Positions 45,988 through 54,782 of a DNA stretch of 54,937 bases are shown here, one piece after another. The DNA is from Chloroflexota bacterium (GTDB taxonomy: Bacteria; Chloroflexota; Anaerolineae; DTLA01), in contig JACIWU010000013.1 in the NCBI GenBank assembly GCA_014360805.1, positions 1-54,937 of the forward strand, written 5' to 3'. The notes under the pieces were generated by a model. That model saw only the letters and a list, made by a program, of their open reading frames with translations. It did no database searches and was not told where the DNA came from. A program made the translations under genes and the position numbers. Numbering within the stretch: position 1 is the first letter of the stretch; each line of letters starts with the position of its first letter.

Positions 45988-46668
45988 CTACGCCTCAAAC
46001 CGATAGCCCAACCCCCGCACGGTGAGCAGATACTCCGGATGGGCCGGGTCTGCCTCTATTTTGTTGCGCAGCCGCCTCACGTACACGGCCACCTGGTTGC
46101 TGTACCCTTCGTAGTCGTACCCCCACACGGCCGTCAGCAGGAAGTCCTGCGACAGGACTCGTCCGGCGTTGCGGGCCAGGCAGTACAGCAGCCGAAACTC
46201 AATGGGCGTGAGGTCCACGGTCTTGCCGCGCACCGTCGCCTTGTTTTCCAGCGGATCCAGAACGAAGTCGCCGACCACGAGCCGCCCCTGCGGTTCGCCC
46301 GTGGCGTAGGCTTCGGTGCGCCGCAGGACGGCCTTCACCCGCGCCAGCAACTCGGCCGGCTCAAAGGGCTTGGCCAGATAGTCGTCCGCGCCCAGTTCCA
46401 GACCCTGCACGCGGTCCGCCGTCTCGCCCCGCGCCGACAGGAAGATGATGGGCACTTTCTTCTTGCTGCGGATGCGGCGGCAAACCTCGTGCCCGTCCAT
46501 GTGCGGCATCATCACATCCAGAATCACCAGGTCCGGCGACTCCTTTTCTACCAGTTCCAGGGCCTTGATGCCGTTGTCGGCCGTGCTTACCGTGTACCCT
46601 TCCTCCCGTAGAAGGAAGGCGATCATCTTCACGCTGGGGGCATCGTCATCTACCACGAGAACGTGCAT
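45988..46668 (-). CDS. OmpR/PhoB-family response regulator
   Basis: The 226-residue protein has an N-terminal receiver domain with acidic residues VVDDD near 5-9, phospho-acceptor Asp51 in VILDVMMP, Ser/Thr in LSARGETADR and Lys100 in DYLAKPFEP. A winged-helix DNA-binding domain follows with LTPIEFRLLYCLARNAGRV and VYVRRLRNKIEADP. Family members bind direct repeats near promoters after phosphorylation. It is separated by 43 bp from the giant gene downstream. The histidine kinase at 33971-36277 is a likely partner, and the repeats at 33887-33930 a likely target. Confidence 0.93.
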   Translation of the reverse strand: MHVLVVDDDAPSVKMIAFLLREEGYTVSTADNGIKALELVEKESPDLVILDVMMPHMDGHEVCRRIRSKKKVPIIFLSARGETADRVQGLELGADDYLAKPFEPAELLARVKAVLRRTEAYATGEPQGRLVVGDFVLDPLENKATVRGKTVDLTPIEFRLLYCLARNAGRVLSQDFLLTAVWGYDYEGYSNQVAVYVRRLRNKIEADPAHPEYLLTVRGLGYRFEA

Positions 46669-46755
46669 TTGCCTTTCCTCCGCGGTCGCAAATACACCCT
46701 AGGTTGCGCAGTTTGCCAGGGCGAGGTGGGCGACCCGGCAACTGCCTTGTGGCTC

Positions 46756-46784
46756 ATTATACCACGCCTGACATAACAGCGCAA
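46756..46784 (-). promoter_or_regulatory. Predicted sigma-70-type promoter for the response regulator gene
   Basis: On the minus strand TATAAT (46761-46756) is preceded by TGG (extended -10). A weak -35 TTGCGC (46784-46779) lies 17 bp away. It is placed about 90 bp before the regulator ATG, and GGAGGAAAGGCAA precedes that ATG. Confidence 0.7.
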
Positions 46785-46925
46785 CCGTGCCCGCGGGTTG
46801 TCTCGGTTCCAAAGTCTGTTGGTCGCGCCATGGGCATAGGTGCGACGCACTTCCGAAAGCGCGTCGCGCCCCGGCCGCCAACACAAGATGGAACCGAATC
46901 CACGGTTTTCGGCCCCATCCGCAGA

Positions 46926-46970
46926 TCAGGTTTCCATACCTGACCGTAGGTCGGGTTTCCATACCCGACC
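46926..46970. repeat. Twin hairpins with identical loops
   Basis: TCAGGT-TTCCAT-ACCTGA (46926-46943) and GGTCGGGT-TTCCAT-ACCCGACC (46949-46970) are adjacent, have the same 6-nt loop and different but self-complementary stems. A third dyad, GGCTA-GGGA-TAGCC, is at 46982-46995. They look like a dispersed REP-type element. Confidence 0.7.
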
Positions 46971-47062
46971 ATCAGCCCGGCGGCTAGGGATAGCCACCCT
47001 ACGCGCTGAAACAACGACGCAACCGGCGTGCGACTTTCCGCCCCCAGAGCCGGTGTGCAAGA

Positions 47063-47078
47063 GGCGGGCCAGCCCGCC
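47063..47078. repeat. GC-rich dyad near the plus-strand promoter
   Basis: GGCGGG (47063-47068) pairs with CCCGCC (47073-47078) across CCAG. It lies five bases before the -35 element of the MoaD-gene promoter. Confidence 0.55.
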
Positions 47079-47082
47079 CCAC

Positions 47083-47111
47083 TTGTCCCACACGGCAATC
47101 CATGCTAGAAT
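47083..47111 (+). promoter_or_regulatory. Predicted promoter for the MoaD/phosphorylase-like operon
   Basis: TTGTCC (47083-47088) is followed 17 bp later by an extended -10, TGC-TAGAAT (47106-47111). The first gene starts 70 bp downstream. Confidence 0.65.
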
Positions 47112-47180
47112 GCAGGTGCACACAGGTCTCTACCTAGTCAACGAGCGTGCAGAACCCTGGATACGGGGACGACAACCGCC

Positions 47181-47453
47181 ATGCGCATCACGCTGAAACT
47201 GGATCCGCTGTTTCGCTCCAAGATCGGCGGGGAAGGCCCAATCACGCTGGAATTGCCCGACGGGGCAACCGTGGCCGACTGCCTGGCGGCCCTTTCGGCC
47301 CGATGGCCCGAACTGGAGCCAATGCTGCGGGCGCCCGCCGTGCCCTACTCGCTGTTCGTCAACAGCCGCATCGTGCCGCGAGGACGGGCGGCATCGTTTG
47401 CGCTCAAGGACGGGGACACGCTGTACCTGTTTGAACCCGTGGCGGGCGGATAG
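47181..47453 (+). CDS. MoaD/ThiS-family ubiquitin-like sulfur-carrier protein
   Basis: The 90-residue protein has the beta-grasp pattern ITLKLDPLF, TLELPDGATVADCLAALSARWPEL, YSLFVNSRIVPRG and KDGDTLYLFEPVAGG. It ends in Gly-Gly, the residue pair that becomes a thiocarboxylate in MoaD/ThiS proteins. No other molybdopterin or thiamine gene is adjacent. Its only partner is the 573-residue gene 26 bp downstream, so a specialised sulfur-transfer role is possible but unproven. Confidence 0.85.
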   Translation: MRITLKLDPLFRSKIGGEGPITLELPDGATVADCLAALSARWPELEPMLRAPAVPYSLFVNSRIVPRGRAASFALKDGDTLYLFEPVAGG

Positions 47454-47479
47454 CCGCGCCACGCGCGGAGAGGCACCAT

Positions 47480-49201
<1,722 letters not shown>

Positions 49202-49218
49202 CCACGGTTCACCCCCGT

Positions 49219-49258
49219 CGCGAATTGACACGCCTCGCCCAGAGGCATACAATTCGCG
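49219..49258 (+). promoter_or_regulatory. Consensus promoter inside a nested inverted repeat
   Basis: TTGACA (49225-49230), 17 bp, TACAAT (49248-49253) is close to the sigma-70 consensus. CGCGAATTG (49219-49227) and CAATTCGCG (49250-49258) form a perfect 9-bp inverted repeat covering both promoter ends, with GCCTC (49232-49236) / GAGGC (49242-49246) inside. A repressor binding here would occlude the promoter. It drives the MFS gene at 49288. Confidence 0.75.
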
Positions 49259-49287
49259 TTGCGAAATATCTCACCCAAGGATTGCCC

Positions 49288-50478
49288 ATGAAGAACCGCC
49301 AAATTCTGATTCTGTTCATCGGCCTGTTCATCATCATGGTGGGGTTCGGCATCATCATCCCCATCCTGCCGTACTTTGCCGAATCCATGGGGGCCACGTC
49401 GCTGCACCTGGGCCTGCTCATGGCGTCCTATTCCCTCATGCAATTCCTCTGCGCGCCTCTCTGGGGCCGCTATTCGGATCGCGTCGGGCGGCGCCCCGTG
49501 CTTCTGCTGGGGCTATTGGGCTTCGGCTTCACCTTCCTCATGTTCGCGATGGCCACGCGCCTATGGATGCTGTTCGCAGCGCGGATTCTGGGCGGCATCC
49601 TGACCTCTGCCACCCTGCCCACGGCCATGGCGTATATCGGCGACTCCACCTCGGAGCGGGATCGGGGCGGCGGGATGGGCCTCATGGGCGCGGCCATGGG
49701 CCTGGGGATGATCTTCGGCCCGGCTATTGGGGGCTACCTGGGCGTGCTCAGTTTCCGCGCACCGTTCTTCATGGCGGCAGGGCTGGGCTTCCTCACGGCC
49801 GCCCTCGCCTTCTTCCTGCTGCCCGAATCGCTCCCGCCCGAACGGCGCACGCAGCAGGGGCCTCGGGCGCGGCGCCCGTCGCTCTGGGCCGCGCTCAAGG
49901 GGAATCTGGGGTATGTCTTCTTTCTGTCGTTCCTCGTGGCTTTCGCCATGGGCAACCTGGAATCCATGTTCGCGCTGTTCGTGGAAGCCAAACTGGGGTT
50001 CGGCAGCGCCGAGGTGGGCACGGTGTTCACCGTCGTGGGCATCATCGGGGTTGTGCTGCAAGGCGTCGCCGTGGGGAAAGCCGTCAACCGCTGGGGCGAG
50101 ATCACCGTCAGCCGCGCGGCCCTGCTGATGACGGCCATCGGGTACGTGCTGGTTACCCGCGCCACCAACTTGCTGACGCTCATCGGGTTCGTGGCCGTGC
50201 AGAACCTGGGCAGCGCGTTCCTGAACCCCTCGCTCTCGTCGTATGTGTCCAAGCGCGCCGATGCCGGGCAGGGCACGGCGATGGGATTGCAGCAGTCATT
50301 CATGAGCCTGGGGCGGGTGGCCGGGCCGTTGTGGGGCGGCGCCGTCTTCAGCATCAGTTACCACATGCCCTACTACACCGGTGCGGTCATCATGCTGCTC
50401 GGCTTCCTCGGCTCGCTCGTCTTCCTCAACGGCGCACGTCTGCCCACGCCGCAGCCCGCGCCCGAACGCGAGGCGTAG
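49288..50478 (+). CDS. MFS transporter (drug-efflux-like)
   Basis: The 396-residue protein has about 12 membrane segments and the MFS motif A loop GRYSDRVGRRPVLLLGL between helices 2 and 3. GIIIPILPYF in helix 1 and MGAAMGLGMIFGPAIGGYLG in helix 5 match TetA-like drug:H+ antiporters. ATG at 49288 follows AAGGA. The preceding promoter with its palindrome suggests repressor control. The substrate is unknown. Confidence 0.87.
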   Translation: MKNRQILILFIGLFIIMVGFGIIIPILPYFAESMGATSLHLGLLMASYSLMQFLCAPLWGRYSDRVGRRPVLLLGLLGFGFTFLMFAMATRLWMLFAARILGGILTSATLPTAMAYIGDSTSERDRGGGMGLMGAAMGLGMIFGPAIGGYLGVLSFRAPFFMAAGLGFLTAALAFFLLPESLPPERRTQQGPRARRPSLWAALKGNLGYVFFLSFLVAFAMGNLESMFALFVEAKLGFGSAEVGTVFTVVGIIGVVLQGVAVGKAVNRWGEITVSRAALLMTAIGYVLVTRATNLLTLIGFVAVQNLGSAFLNPSLSSYVSKRADAGQGTAMGLQQSFMSLGRVAGPLWGGAVFSISYHMPYYTGAVIMLLGFLGSLVFLNGARLPTPQPAPEREA

Positions 50479-50499
50479 GCAGCACAGCAAGGAGCGGCC

Positions 50500-51540
50500 A
50501 TGAGAGTCTTCCTCACCGGCGCGCTGGGGTTCATCGGCAGGCACGTAGTCGTCCGCCTGATGCAGGACGGGCACGAACTGGTGTGCCTGGCGCGCAAGAC
50601 CAGCGACCCCGCCTGGCTTCGCGAGGTGGGCGCCACCGTCATCATCGGCGACGTGCTGGACAAGGACTCCGTCCTGGCCGGCATGAGGGGGTGCGACTGG
50701 GCCGTCCACCTGGCGAATCTCTACTCGTTCTGGCAGCCCGACCGCTCCCTGTACGCCGCCGTCAACATAGACGGCACCCGCAACGTCATGGAGAGCGTGC
50801 TGGAAACGGGCATCGCCAAGATCGTCCACATCAGCACGGCAGCGGTTTACGGCTGCCCCGCCGATTGCCCTTTCACCGAGGACAGTCCCGTCGGCCCCGT
50901 GCGGTTCAGCGAATATGCCCGCACCAAGTACGCCGGCGACCTTGTCGCGTGGGAACTGCACCAGAAGCGCGGCCTGCCGCTCGTCGTCATCTACCCGGGT
51001 GTGGTTCTGGGCCCGGGCGACCCCAAGTTCACCGGCCTGTACATCCGCGACTTCCTGCGGGGCCGCATCCCCGCCACCGGCTTTGACGACGCCGTGTTCA
51101 CCTACGTGCACGTGCGCGACGTGGCCGAAGGCATCGCGCGGGCGCTGGAGAAGCCCGACAACATCGGGGAGAAGTACCTCCTGGGCAAGGAGCAACTGTC
51201 CAACCGACAGTACAGCGCCCTCATCAGCGAACTGTCGGGTGCGCCCATGCCCCGACTGCACCTGCCGGGGTTCGCCATCATGACCATCGCGGGCGTGCTG
51301 ACGTGGATTGCGGATCGGGTGAAGCGGCCACCTGTGTGGGGCATGTCCCGCGACCGCGGCTGGGTGATCTCGGTGGACGCCATGCGCACCACGCGCGAGG
51401 GGTTCCGATTTGACGGGAGCAAGGCCGAGCGGGAACTCGGCCTGACCTACACGCCCATACGCCTGGCGCTGCAAGAGGCTATTGCGGCGTGCCGCCAAGG
51501 GCTTGAAGCCCCTGTTGCGCCGCCGCGTCCCACGGGTTGA
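50500..51540 (+). CDS. NAD-dependent SDR epimerase/dehydratase
   Basis: The 346-residue extended SDR has GALGFIGRHVVV at residues 7-18, DVLDKDSVLAGMRGCDWAVHLA, VNIDGTRNVMESVL and the YxxxK pair in SEYARTKYAGD. YPGVVLGPGDPKF follows. It is related to HpnA/dihydroflavonol-type reductases. ATG at 50500 follows AAGGAG. Its last 62 bp overlap the 3' end of the minus-strand DUF2723/TPR gene. Co-transcription with the MFS gene is likely (21-bp gap). The substrate is not evident. Confidence 0.85.
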   Translation: MRVFLTGALGFIGRHVVVRLMQDGHELVCLARKTSDPAWLREVGATVIIGDVLDKDSVLAGMRGCDWAVHLANLYSFWQPDRSLYAAVNIDGTRNVMESVLETGIAKIVHISTAAVYGCPADCPFTEDSPVGPVRFSEYARTKYAGDLVAWELHQKRGLPLVVIYPGVVLGPGDPKFTGLYIRDFLRGRIPATGFDDAVFTYVHVRDVAEGIARALEKPDNIGEKYLLGKEQLSNRQYSALISELSGAPMPRLHLPGFAIMTIAGVLTWIADRVKRPPVWGMSRDRGWVISVDAMRTTREGFRFDGSKAERELGLTYTPIRLALQEAIAACRQGLEAPVAPPRPTG

Positions 51541-53512
51541 TGGCCAGCGCGCGCAGGTAGGCGGCGCGGGCATCGGCGGCGCGGCCCATCTGCGCGTACA
51601 GGTCCCCCGCCAGGCGGTGCGGCAGCGCATACTCGGGATCCAGCGCGGCGGCCTCGCCCCATGTCCCCAGCGCCTCGTCGGGGCGGCCGTGGCGGGCCAG
51701 GTACACGCCACGGTACGCCCGCACCGCCGCGTAGGTGCGGCGAATCTTCTTGACCACGGCATCCACGGGAATCGTGCCGTCGTTCAGCCCACGGCCACGC
51801 ACGCTGGCCGTGTCAAAAGGCTCAAATGCGTCCTGCTCGCGCAGGGCCACCGTTACCCCCAGGGGAACCCCCACGTATCCGCTACCCACGCCCTCCTCCA
51901 TGTCCAGCCCCACGTGGGCGGGCTGCCCCTCGCGGATGAGCGCATTGATGAGGGCGATGTACCGCTCCTGAATCGTGGCGGGGTTGTAGGGCAAGCCGTA
52001 CTCAAACAGGCGCAGTTGCTCGCGGTAGGCGTCCAGTTCGGCGCGGCACCGCGACACCAGGTCGGGATATTGGCGGGCCAGGTAGTCCAGGTACCACGTG
52101 CGGCGTAGCAATTCCACGTCAACAATGCGGACGTCGGGGCGCAGCCCCTCCACGTGCTGGCCGTACAGCAGCGGCGAGTACGCCTGCCAGTCGCGGGTCA
52201 GAAACGTCGCTCCCGGCTCCAACTCGGCCAGAACCTGCGCGGCGTAGTCCTCGGGCAGGTACAGCCGATGCTTGTCGGACTGCCGCCAGTGCAGGCCCAG
52301 GTTCAGGGCAACCAGCACGGCCAGCGCCGCGTAGGCGATGGGCAGGTGCGCCGTGCGGTTGGACTTTCCACGCCCACCGCGCCCCGAAGCGCGCAGCGCG
52401 CCGCGGAACCGGGCCAGAACCGCGTGCGCACCCCAGGCGATTCCCAACGCCGTCATCAGGAACGTGGGGATGTAATAGGCGTCGCTGTCCTCGGCGATGT
52501 CGTAGTGCGCCGCGAAGGCCACATCCACGGCCACCACGAGGGCGCAGAACAGCGCCAGACGGCGGTCGCGCCGGGCCATGGCCGCAAACCCCCACGCCGC
52601 CAGCAGCAGCCCCGTCGGCGTGAACTGCCCCCACCACAGGCGCAGGCCGAAGGATAGGTTGTCCAGCATGGCCGACAGCGGCACGGCGAACAGGTTGACC
52701 TGGTACTGCCGGCCCGTGACGTGCCACGCGAACCGTTGCAGGTTGACCGGGTTGCCCCAGTTCAAGAGCGGCTGTTGCGCCGCGCGGATGGGCAGGTACA
52801 GGTAGAGCGAGAGGCCGAGCAACAGCCCCAGCATCGCGGGAATCCAGCCGCGCCCGAAAGCGCGCCTGTGCTCACGCGCGGACAGCAGCAGGAACAGCAT
52901 GGCGGGCGCGAACACCAGCGTCATCACGTGGTGGTTCGCCAGCCCCAGGCCGACGCACAACCCCGCGGCGAACCACGCTCCGCGGCCCCCGCCGCACAGC
53001 GCGGCGAAGAACGCCCACAGCATGAGGGTCAAAATCGCAGCCTGGAGCGTGTACACCTCGGCCACGGTCGCCCAGTTCCACAGCGTGATGCCAAAGGCCA
53101 GGCACAGCCCCGCGCACCCGGCGGCGAGAACGGGGGCCAGCCGCGAATGGCGCGAATCCGCGCGGACGACTTCCCGTTTCTTCGCGCCCGTTCGCTCGGG
53201 TTCGTGGAGCGGCTCCTCGTGCAGGGTGCGCCGCGCCAGCAGGAGGAACGCGCCCACCGCCACCGCAGCCCACATCGCCGACATCAGGTTCAGCCGCCAG
53301 GCGACCGCGCCGAAGGGCAGGCGGCCGAAAATCCAGCCCAGCAGGACGTACAGCGGGAATCCGGGCGAATGGGGAATGCCCAGCGTGTACGCGGCGACGA
53401 TGAGTTCGCCGCTGTCGGTGAATCCGACGCCGGGGGCCAGGGTCAGCAGATAGACCAGCAGCGCCACGCCCGCGATGGCGATCGCGAGAAGCACAACGCG
53501 GCGGGACAGCAT
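51479..53512 (-). CDS. DUF2723 (TMEM260-like) polytopic membrane protein with C-terminal TPR
   Basis: The 677-residue protein has about 11-12 membrane segments. Near the N-terminus APGVGFTDSGELIVAAYTLGIPHSPGFPLY is the DUF2723 signature, a GT-C-type acidic loop followed by HSPG(F/Y)P. A soluble C-terminal part includes YLEDYAAQVLAELE-like and TPR-like segments (PDEALGTWGEAAALDPEYALPHRLAGDLYAQMG). TMEM260 relatives are O-mannosyltransferases, so a protein or lipid glycosyltransferase activity is inferred. Its stop lies inside the plus-strand epimerase gene (overlap 51479-51540). Confidence 0.85.
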   Translation of the reverse strand: MLSRRVVLLAIAIAGVALLVYLLTLAPGVGFTDSGELIVAAYTLGIPHSPGFPLYVLLGWIFGRLPFGAVAWRLNLMSAMWAAVAVGAFLLLARRTLHEEPLHEPERTGAKKREVVRADSRHSRLAPVLAAGCAGLCLAFGITLWNWATVAEVYTLQAAILTLMLWAFFAALCGGGRGAWFAAGLCVGLGLANHHVMTLVFAPAMLFLLLSAREHRRAFGRGWIPAMLGLLLGLSLYLYLPIRAAQQPLLNWGNPVNLQRFAWHVTGRQYQVNLFAVPLSAMLDNLSFGLRLWWGQFTPTGLLLAAWGFAAMARRDRRLALFCALVVAVDVAFAAHYDIAEDSDAYYIPTFLMTALGIAWGAHAVLARFRGALRASGRGGRGKSNRTAHLPIAYAALAVLVALNLGLHWRQSDKHRLYLPEDYAAQVLAELEPGATFLTRDWQAYSPLLYGQHVEGLRPDVRIVDVELLRRTWYLDYLARQYPDLVSRCRAELDAYREQLRLFEYGLPYNPATIQERYIALINALIREGQPAHVGLDMEEGVGSGYVGVPLGVTVALREQDAFEPFDTASVRGRGLNDGTIPVDAVVKKIRRTYAAVRAYRGVYLARHGRPDEALGTWGEAAALDPEYALPHRLAGDLYAQMGRAADARAAYLRALAINPWDAAAQQGLQALGGTPQ
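51498..51513. repeat. Inverted repeat within the convergent gene overlap
   Basis: AGGGCTT (51498-51504), G, AAGCCC (51506-51511) is a near-perfect palindrome inside codons of both overlapping genes, so it codes in two proteins. A weak hairpin (GGGC/GCCC) could also act in transcription ending, but no T-run was seen. Confidence 0.5.
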
Positions 53513-53516
53513 AGGC

Positions 53517-53936
53517 TCACTCGCCGATGACCTGAATCACCACGCGGCGGGCGCGGGGGCGATTGTCAAAATCCACCAGCACGATTTGCTGCCAGGTGCC
53601 CAGCATGAGCCGGCCGCCCTGGATGGGGACGGCCACCGAAGGCCCCAGGATCGCGGCCCGCACGTGAGCGTAGCCGTTGCCGTCGCCCCAGCGGCGGTCG
53701 TGCTGGTAGGCAGCGCCTTCGGGCGCGAGGCGCTCCAGCGCCGCCCGCAAATCGGCGTGAAGTCCAGGCTCGTCCTCAATCGTCGTGATGGACGCCGTGG
53801 AGCCAGGGACGAACGCCACCGCGACGCCGTTGACCACGCCCGCCTGGGACACGGCGGCCTGGACGCGGGCCGTGATGTCCAGGATGTCTGTGTGGCCACG
53901 GGTTTCCAGGCGCTCTTCGGAAATCACCACCCGCAT
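53517..53936 (-). CDS. YjbQ/UPF0047 family protein
   Basis: The 139-residue protein has PGLHADLRAALERLAPEGAAYQHDRRWGDGNGYAHVRAAILGPSVAVPIQGGRLMLGTWQQIVLVDFD, matching YjbQ/UPF0047, whose members have thiamine-phosphate synthase-like activity reported in some cases. ATG at 53936 follows GGGGGGAG; a TTG upstream is rejected because it lies inside that ribosome-binding region. It lies 4 bp from the DUF2723 gene downstream and belongs to that operon. Confidence 0.87.
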   Translation of the reverse strand: MRVVISEERLETRGHTDILDITARVQAAVSQAGVVNGVAVAFVPGSTASITTIEDEPGLHADLRAALERLAPEGAAYQHDRRWGDGNGYAHVRAAILGPSVAVPIQGGRLMLGTWQQIVLVDFDNRPRARRVVIQVIGE

Positions 53937-53951
53937 CGCTCCCCCCAACCG

Positions 53952-54164
53952 CTAAGGCAACAGCGCCTTCAGCCGGAACCAATCTGTGCCGCCGATGATG
54001 TTGCACAGCAGGATGAGAAAGATGATGAGCAGGATGACCCCGCAGCCGCAGCCCGTGCAGGAAGTGCGGCGACCGAACCCGAACCGCTTTTCCAGCCAGT
54101 CAAAGGCCGCGGTGAGCAAGAAGACCTGGAATAGCCCCTCAAGGCACCCTCTACGCTGTCTCAT
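53952..54164 (-). CDS. Small Cys-cluster membrane protein
   Basis: The 70-residue protein has a positively charged N-terminal segment, a FDWLEKRFGFGRR stretch, a CTGCGCG cluster (CxxCxC) and one strongly hydrophobic helix (VILLIIFLILLCNIIGG), then a short tail. The cysteines could bind metal or a cluster. ATG at 54164 follows GAGG at 5 nt; a GTG two codons upstream is less well placed. No family is recognised. Confidence 0.7.
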   Translation of the reverse strand: MRQRRGCLEGLFQVFLLTAAFDWLEKRFGFGRRTSCTGCGCGVILLIIFLILLCNIIGGTDWFRLKALLP

Positions 54165-54174
54165 GCGCACCTCG

Positions 54175-54681
54175 CTACGCTTTTCCGAGCGGCTCTACAA
54201 TCAGGCGCACGCGCAACCCGTCCGGAAGGGGGACGGCCTCTACAGGGCGGAACACGCCACTCTCGTAGATGGCGCTGACCGTAACGTTGGCCAGCACTTC
54301 CTCGCCTTCCACCACCAGCACGTTGCTGCAGACCTCACCGATGCTGAGGTAGCGATGGCGCGGGGCCAGCGCCCGCAGAGCCGACAGGACGCTCTCCGGC
54401 GCGTTTCGGCTCACCGCGTAGGCCAGCAACTCGGCCTTGGTCGCGGGGAAGCGGATGCCCTCCAGCGCGCGGTAGACGTCTAGCGAGCACACGATGCTGA
54501 CGTTGTCGCAGACGGCCCCGATATCGCTGAACTCCACCCCGTCGGGCAGGCTGTTCAGCGAGATGAGAACCGCCTCGGGGGCATCGCGCTGGGTTACGTA
54601 GGACATGATCTGCGCCTTGGTCGCGGGAAACGACAGGCCCTCCAGGGCCTCAAAAATCTCTCGGCTGCAATAGAGCGCCAT
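54175..54681 (-). CDS. DUF2795-DUF2795-DUF104 fusion protein
   Basis: The 168-residue protein has two DUF2795-like repeats (about 8-60 and 69-118: EALEGLSFPATKAQIMSYV and RALEGIRFPATKAELLAYA). A C-terminal segment SAIYESGVFRPVEAVPLPDGLRVRLIVE matches DUF104/AF2212-like antitoxin domains. AAGGAGG lies 6 nt before the ATG at 54681, an almost ideal ribosome binding site. No toxin gene is next to it; downstream are the Cys-cluster peptide and YjbQ. A role in regulation rather than toxin-antitoxin is possible. Confidence 0.82.
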   Translation of the reverse strand: MALYCSREIFEALEGLSFPATKAQIMSYVTQRDAPEAVLISLNSLPDGVEFSDIGAVCDNVSIVCSLDVYRALEGIRFPATKAELLAYAVSRNAPESVLSALRALAPRHRYLSIGEVCSNVLVVEGEEVLANVTVSAIYESGVFRPVEAVPLPDGLRVRLIVEPLGKA

Positions 54682-54709
54682 AGGCCACCTCCTTTGCGGT
54701 GATGCACCA

Positions 54710-54738
54710 AGTATAGCGGGAAACAAAAGAGGCGTCAA
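54710..54738 (-). promoter_or_regulatory. Near-consensus promoter of the 54,681 operon
   Basis: On the minus strand TTGACG (54738-54733), 17 bp, TATACT (54715-54710). The ATG is about 29 bp beyond the -10. The -35 overlaps the inverted repeat at 54731-54754. Confidence 0.75.
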
Positions 54739-54754
54739 GGGCATCCCTGACGCC
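54731..54754 (-). terminator. Inverted repeat: possible terminator or operator
   Basis: GGCGTCA (54731-54737) pairs with TGACGCC (54748-54754) across 10 nt. On the minus strand it is followed by TCTTTTGTTT, the layout of an intrinsic terminator for a gene reading from beyond the window edge. Equally it could be an operator over the -35. Confidence 0.5.
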
Positions 54755-54782
54755 ACTGTTCCGACGTGTGCTGACGACTATC

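Larger units (their letters stand above)
46669..47180. other. Non-coding divergent promoter region with hairpin cluster
   Basis: No gene longer than a chance open reading frame is convincing in these 512 bp. It contains two predicted promoters facing away from each other (46756-46784 minus, 47083-47111 plus) and four short dyads: 46926-46943, 46949-46970, 46982-46995 and 47063-47078. Confidence 0.7.

Noticed and set aside
46840-47196. Short open frames inside the 512-bp divergent region
   Set aside because: They overlap hairpins and promoters, lack ribosome binding sites and have no family likeness.
47181-47453. MoaD gene as evidence for a molybdopterin operon
   Set aside because: No moaA/B/C/E or moeA/B relative is beside it; only the sulfur-carrier fold is supported.
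54175-54681. DUF104 domain as proof of a toxin-antitoxin module
   Set aside because: No PIN or other toxin gene is adjacent and the domain is fused to DUF2795 repeats.
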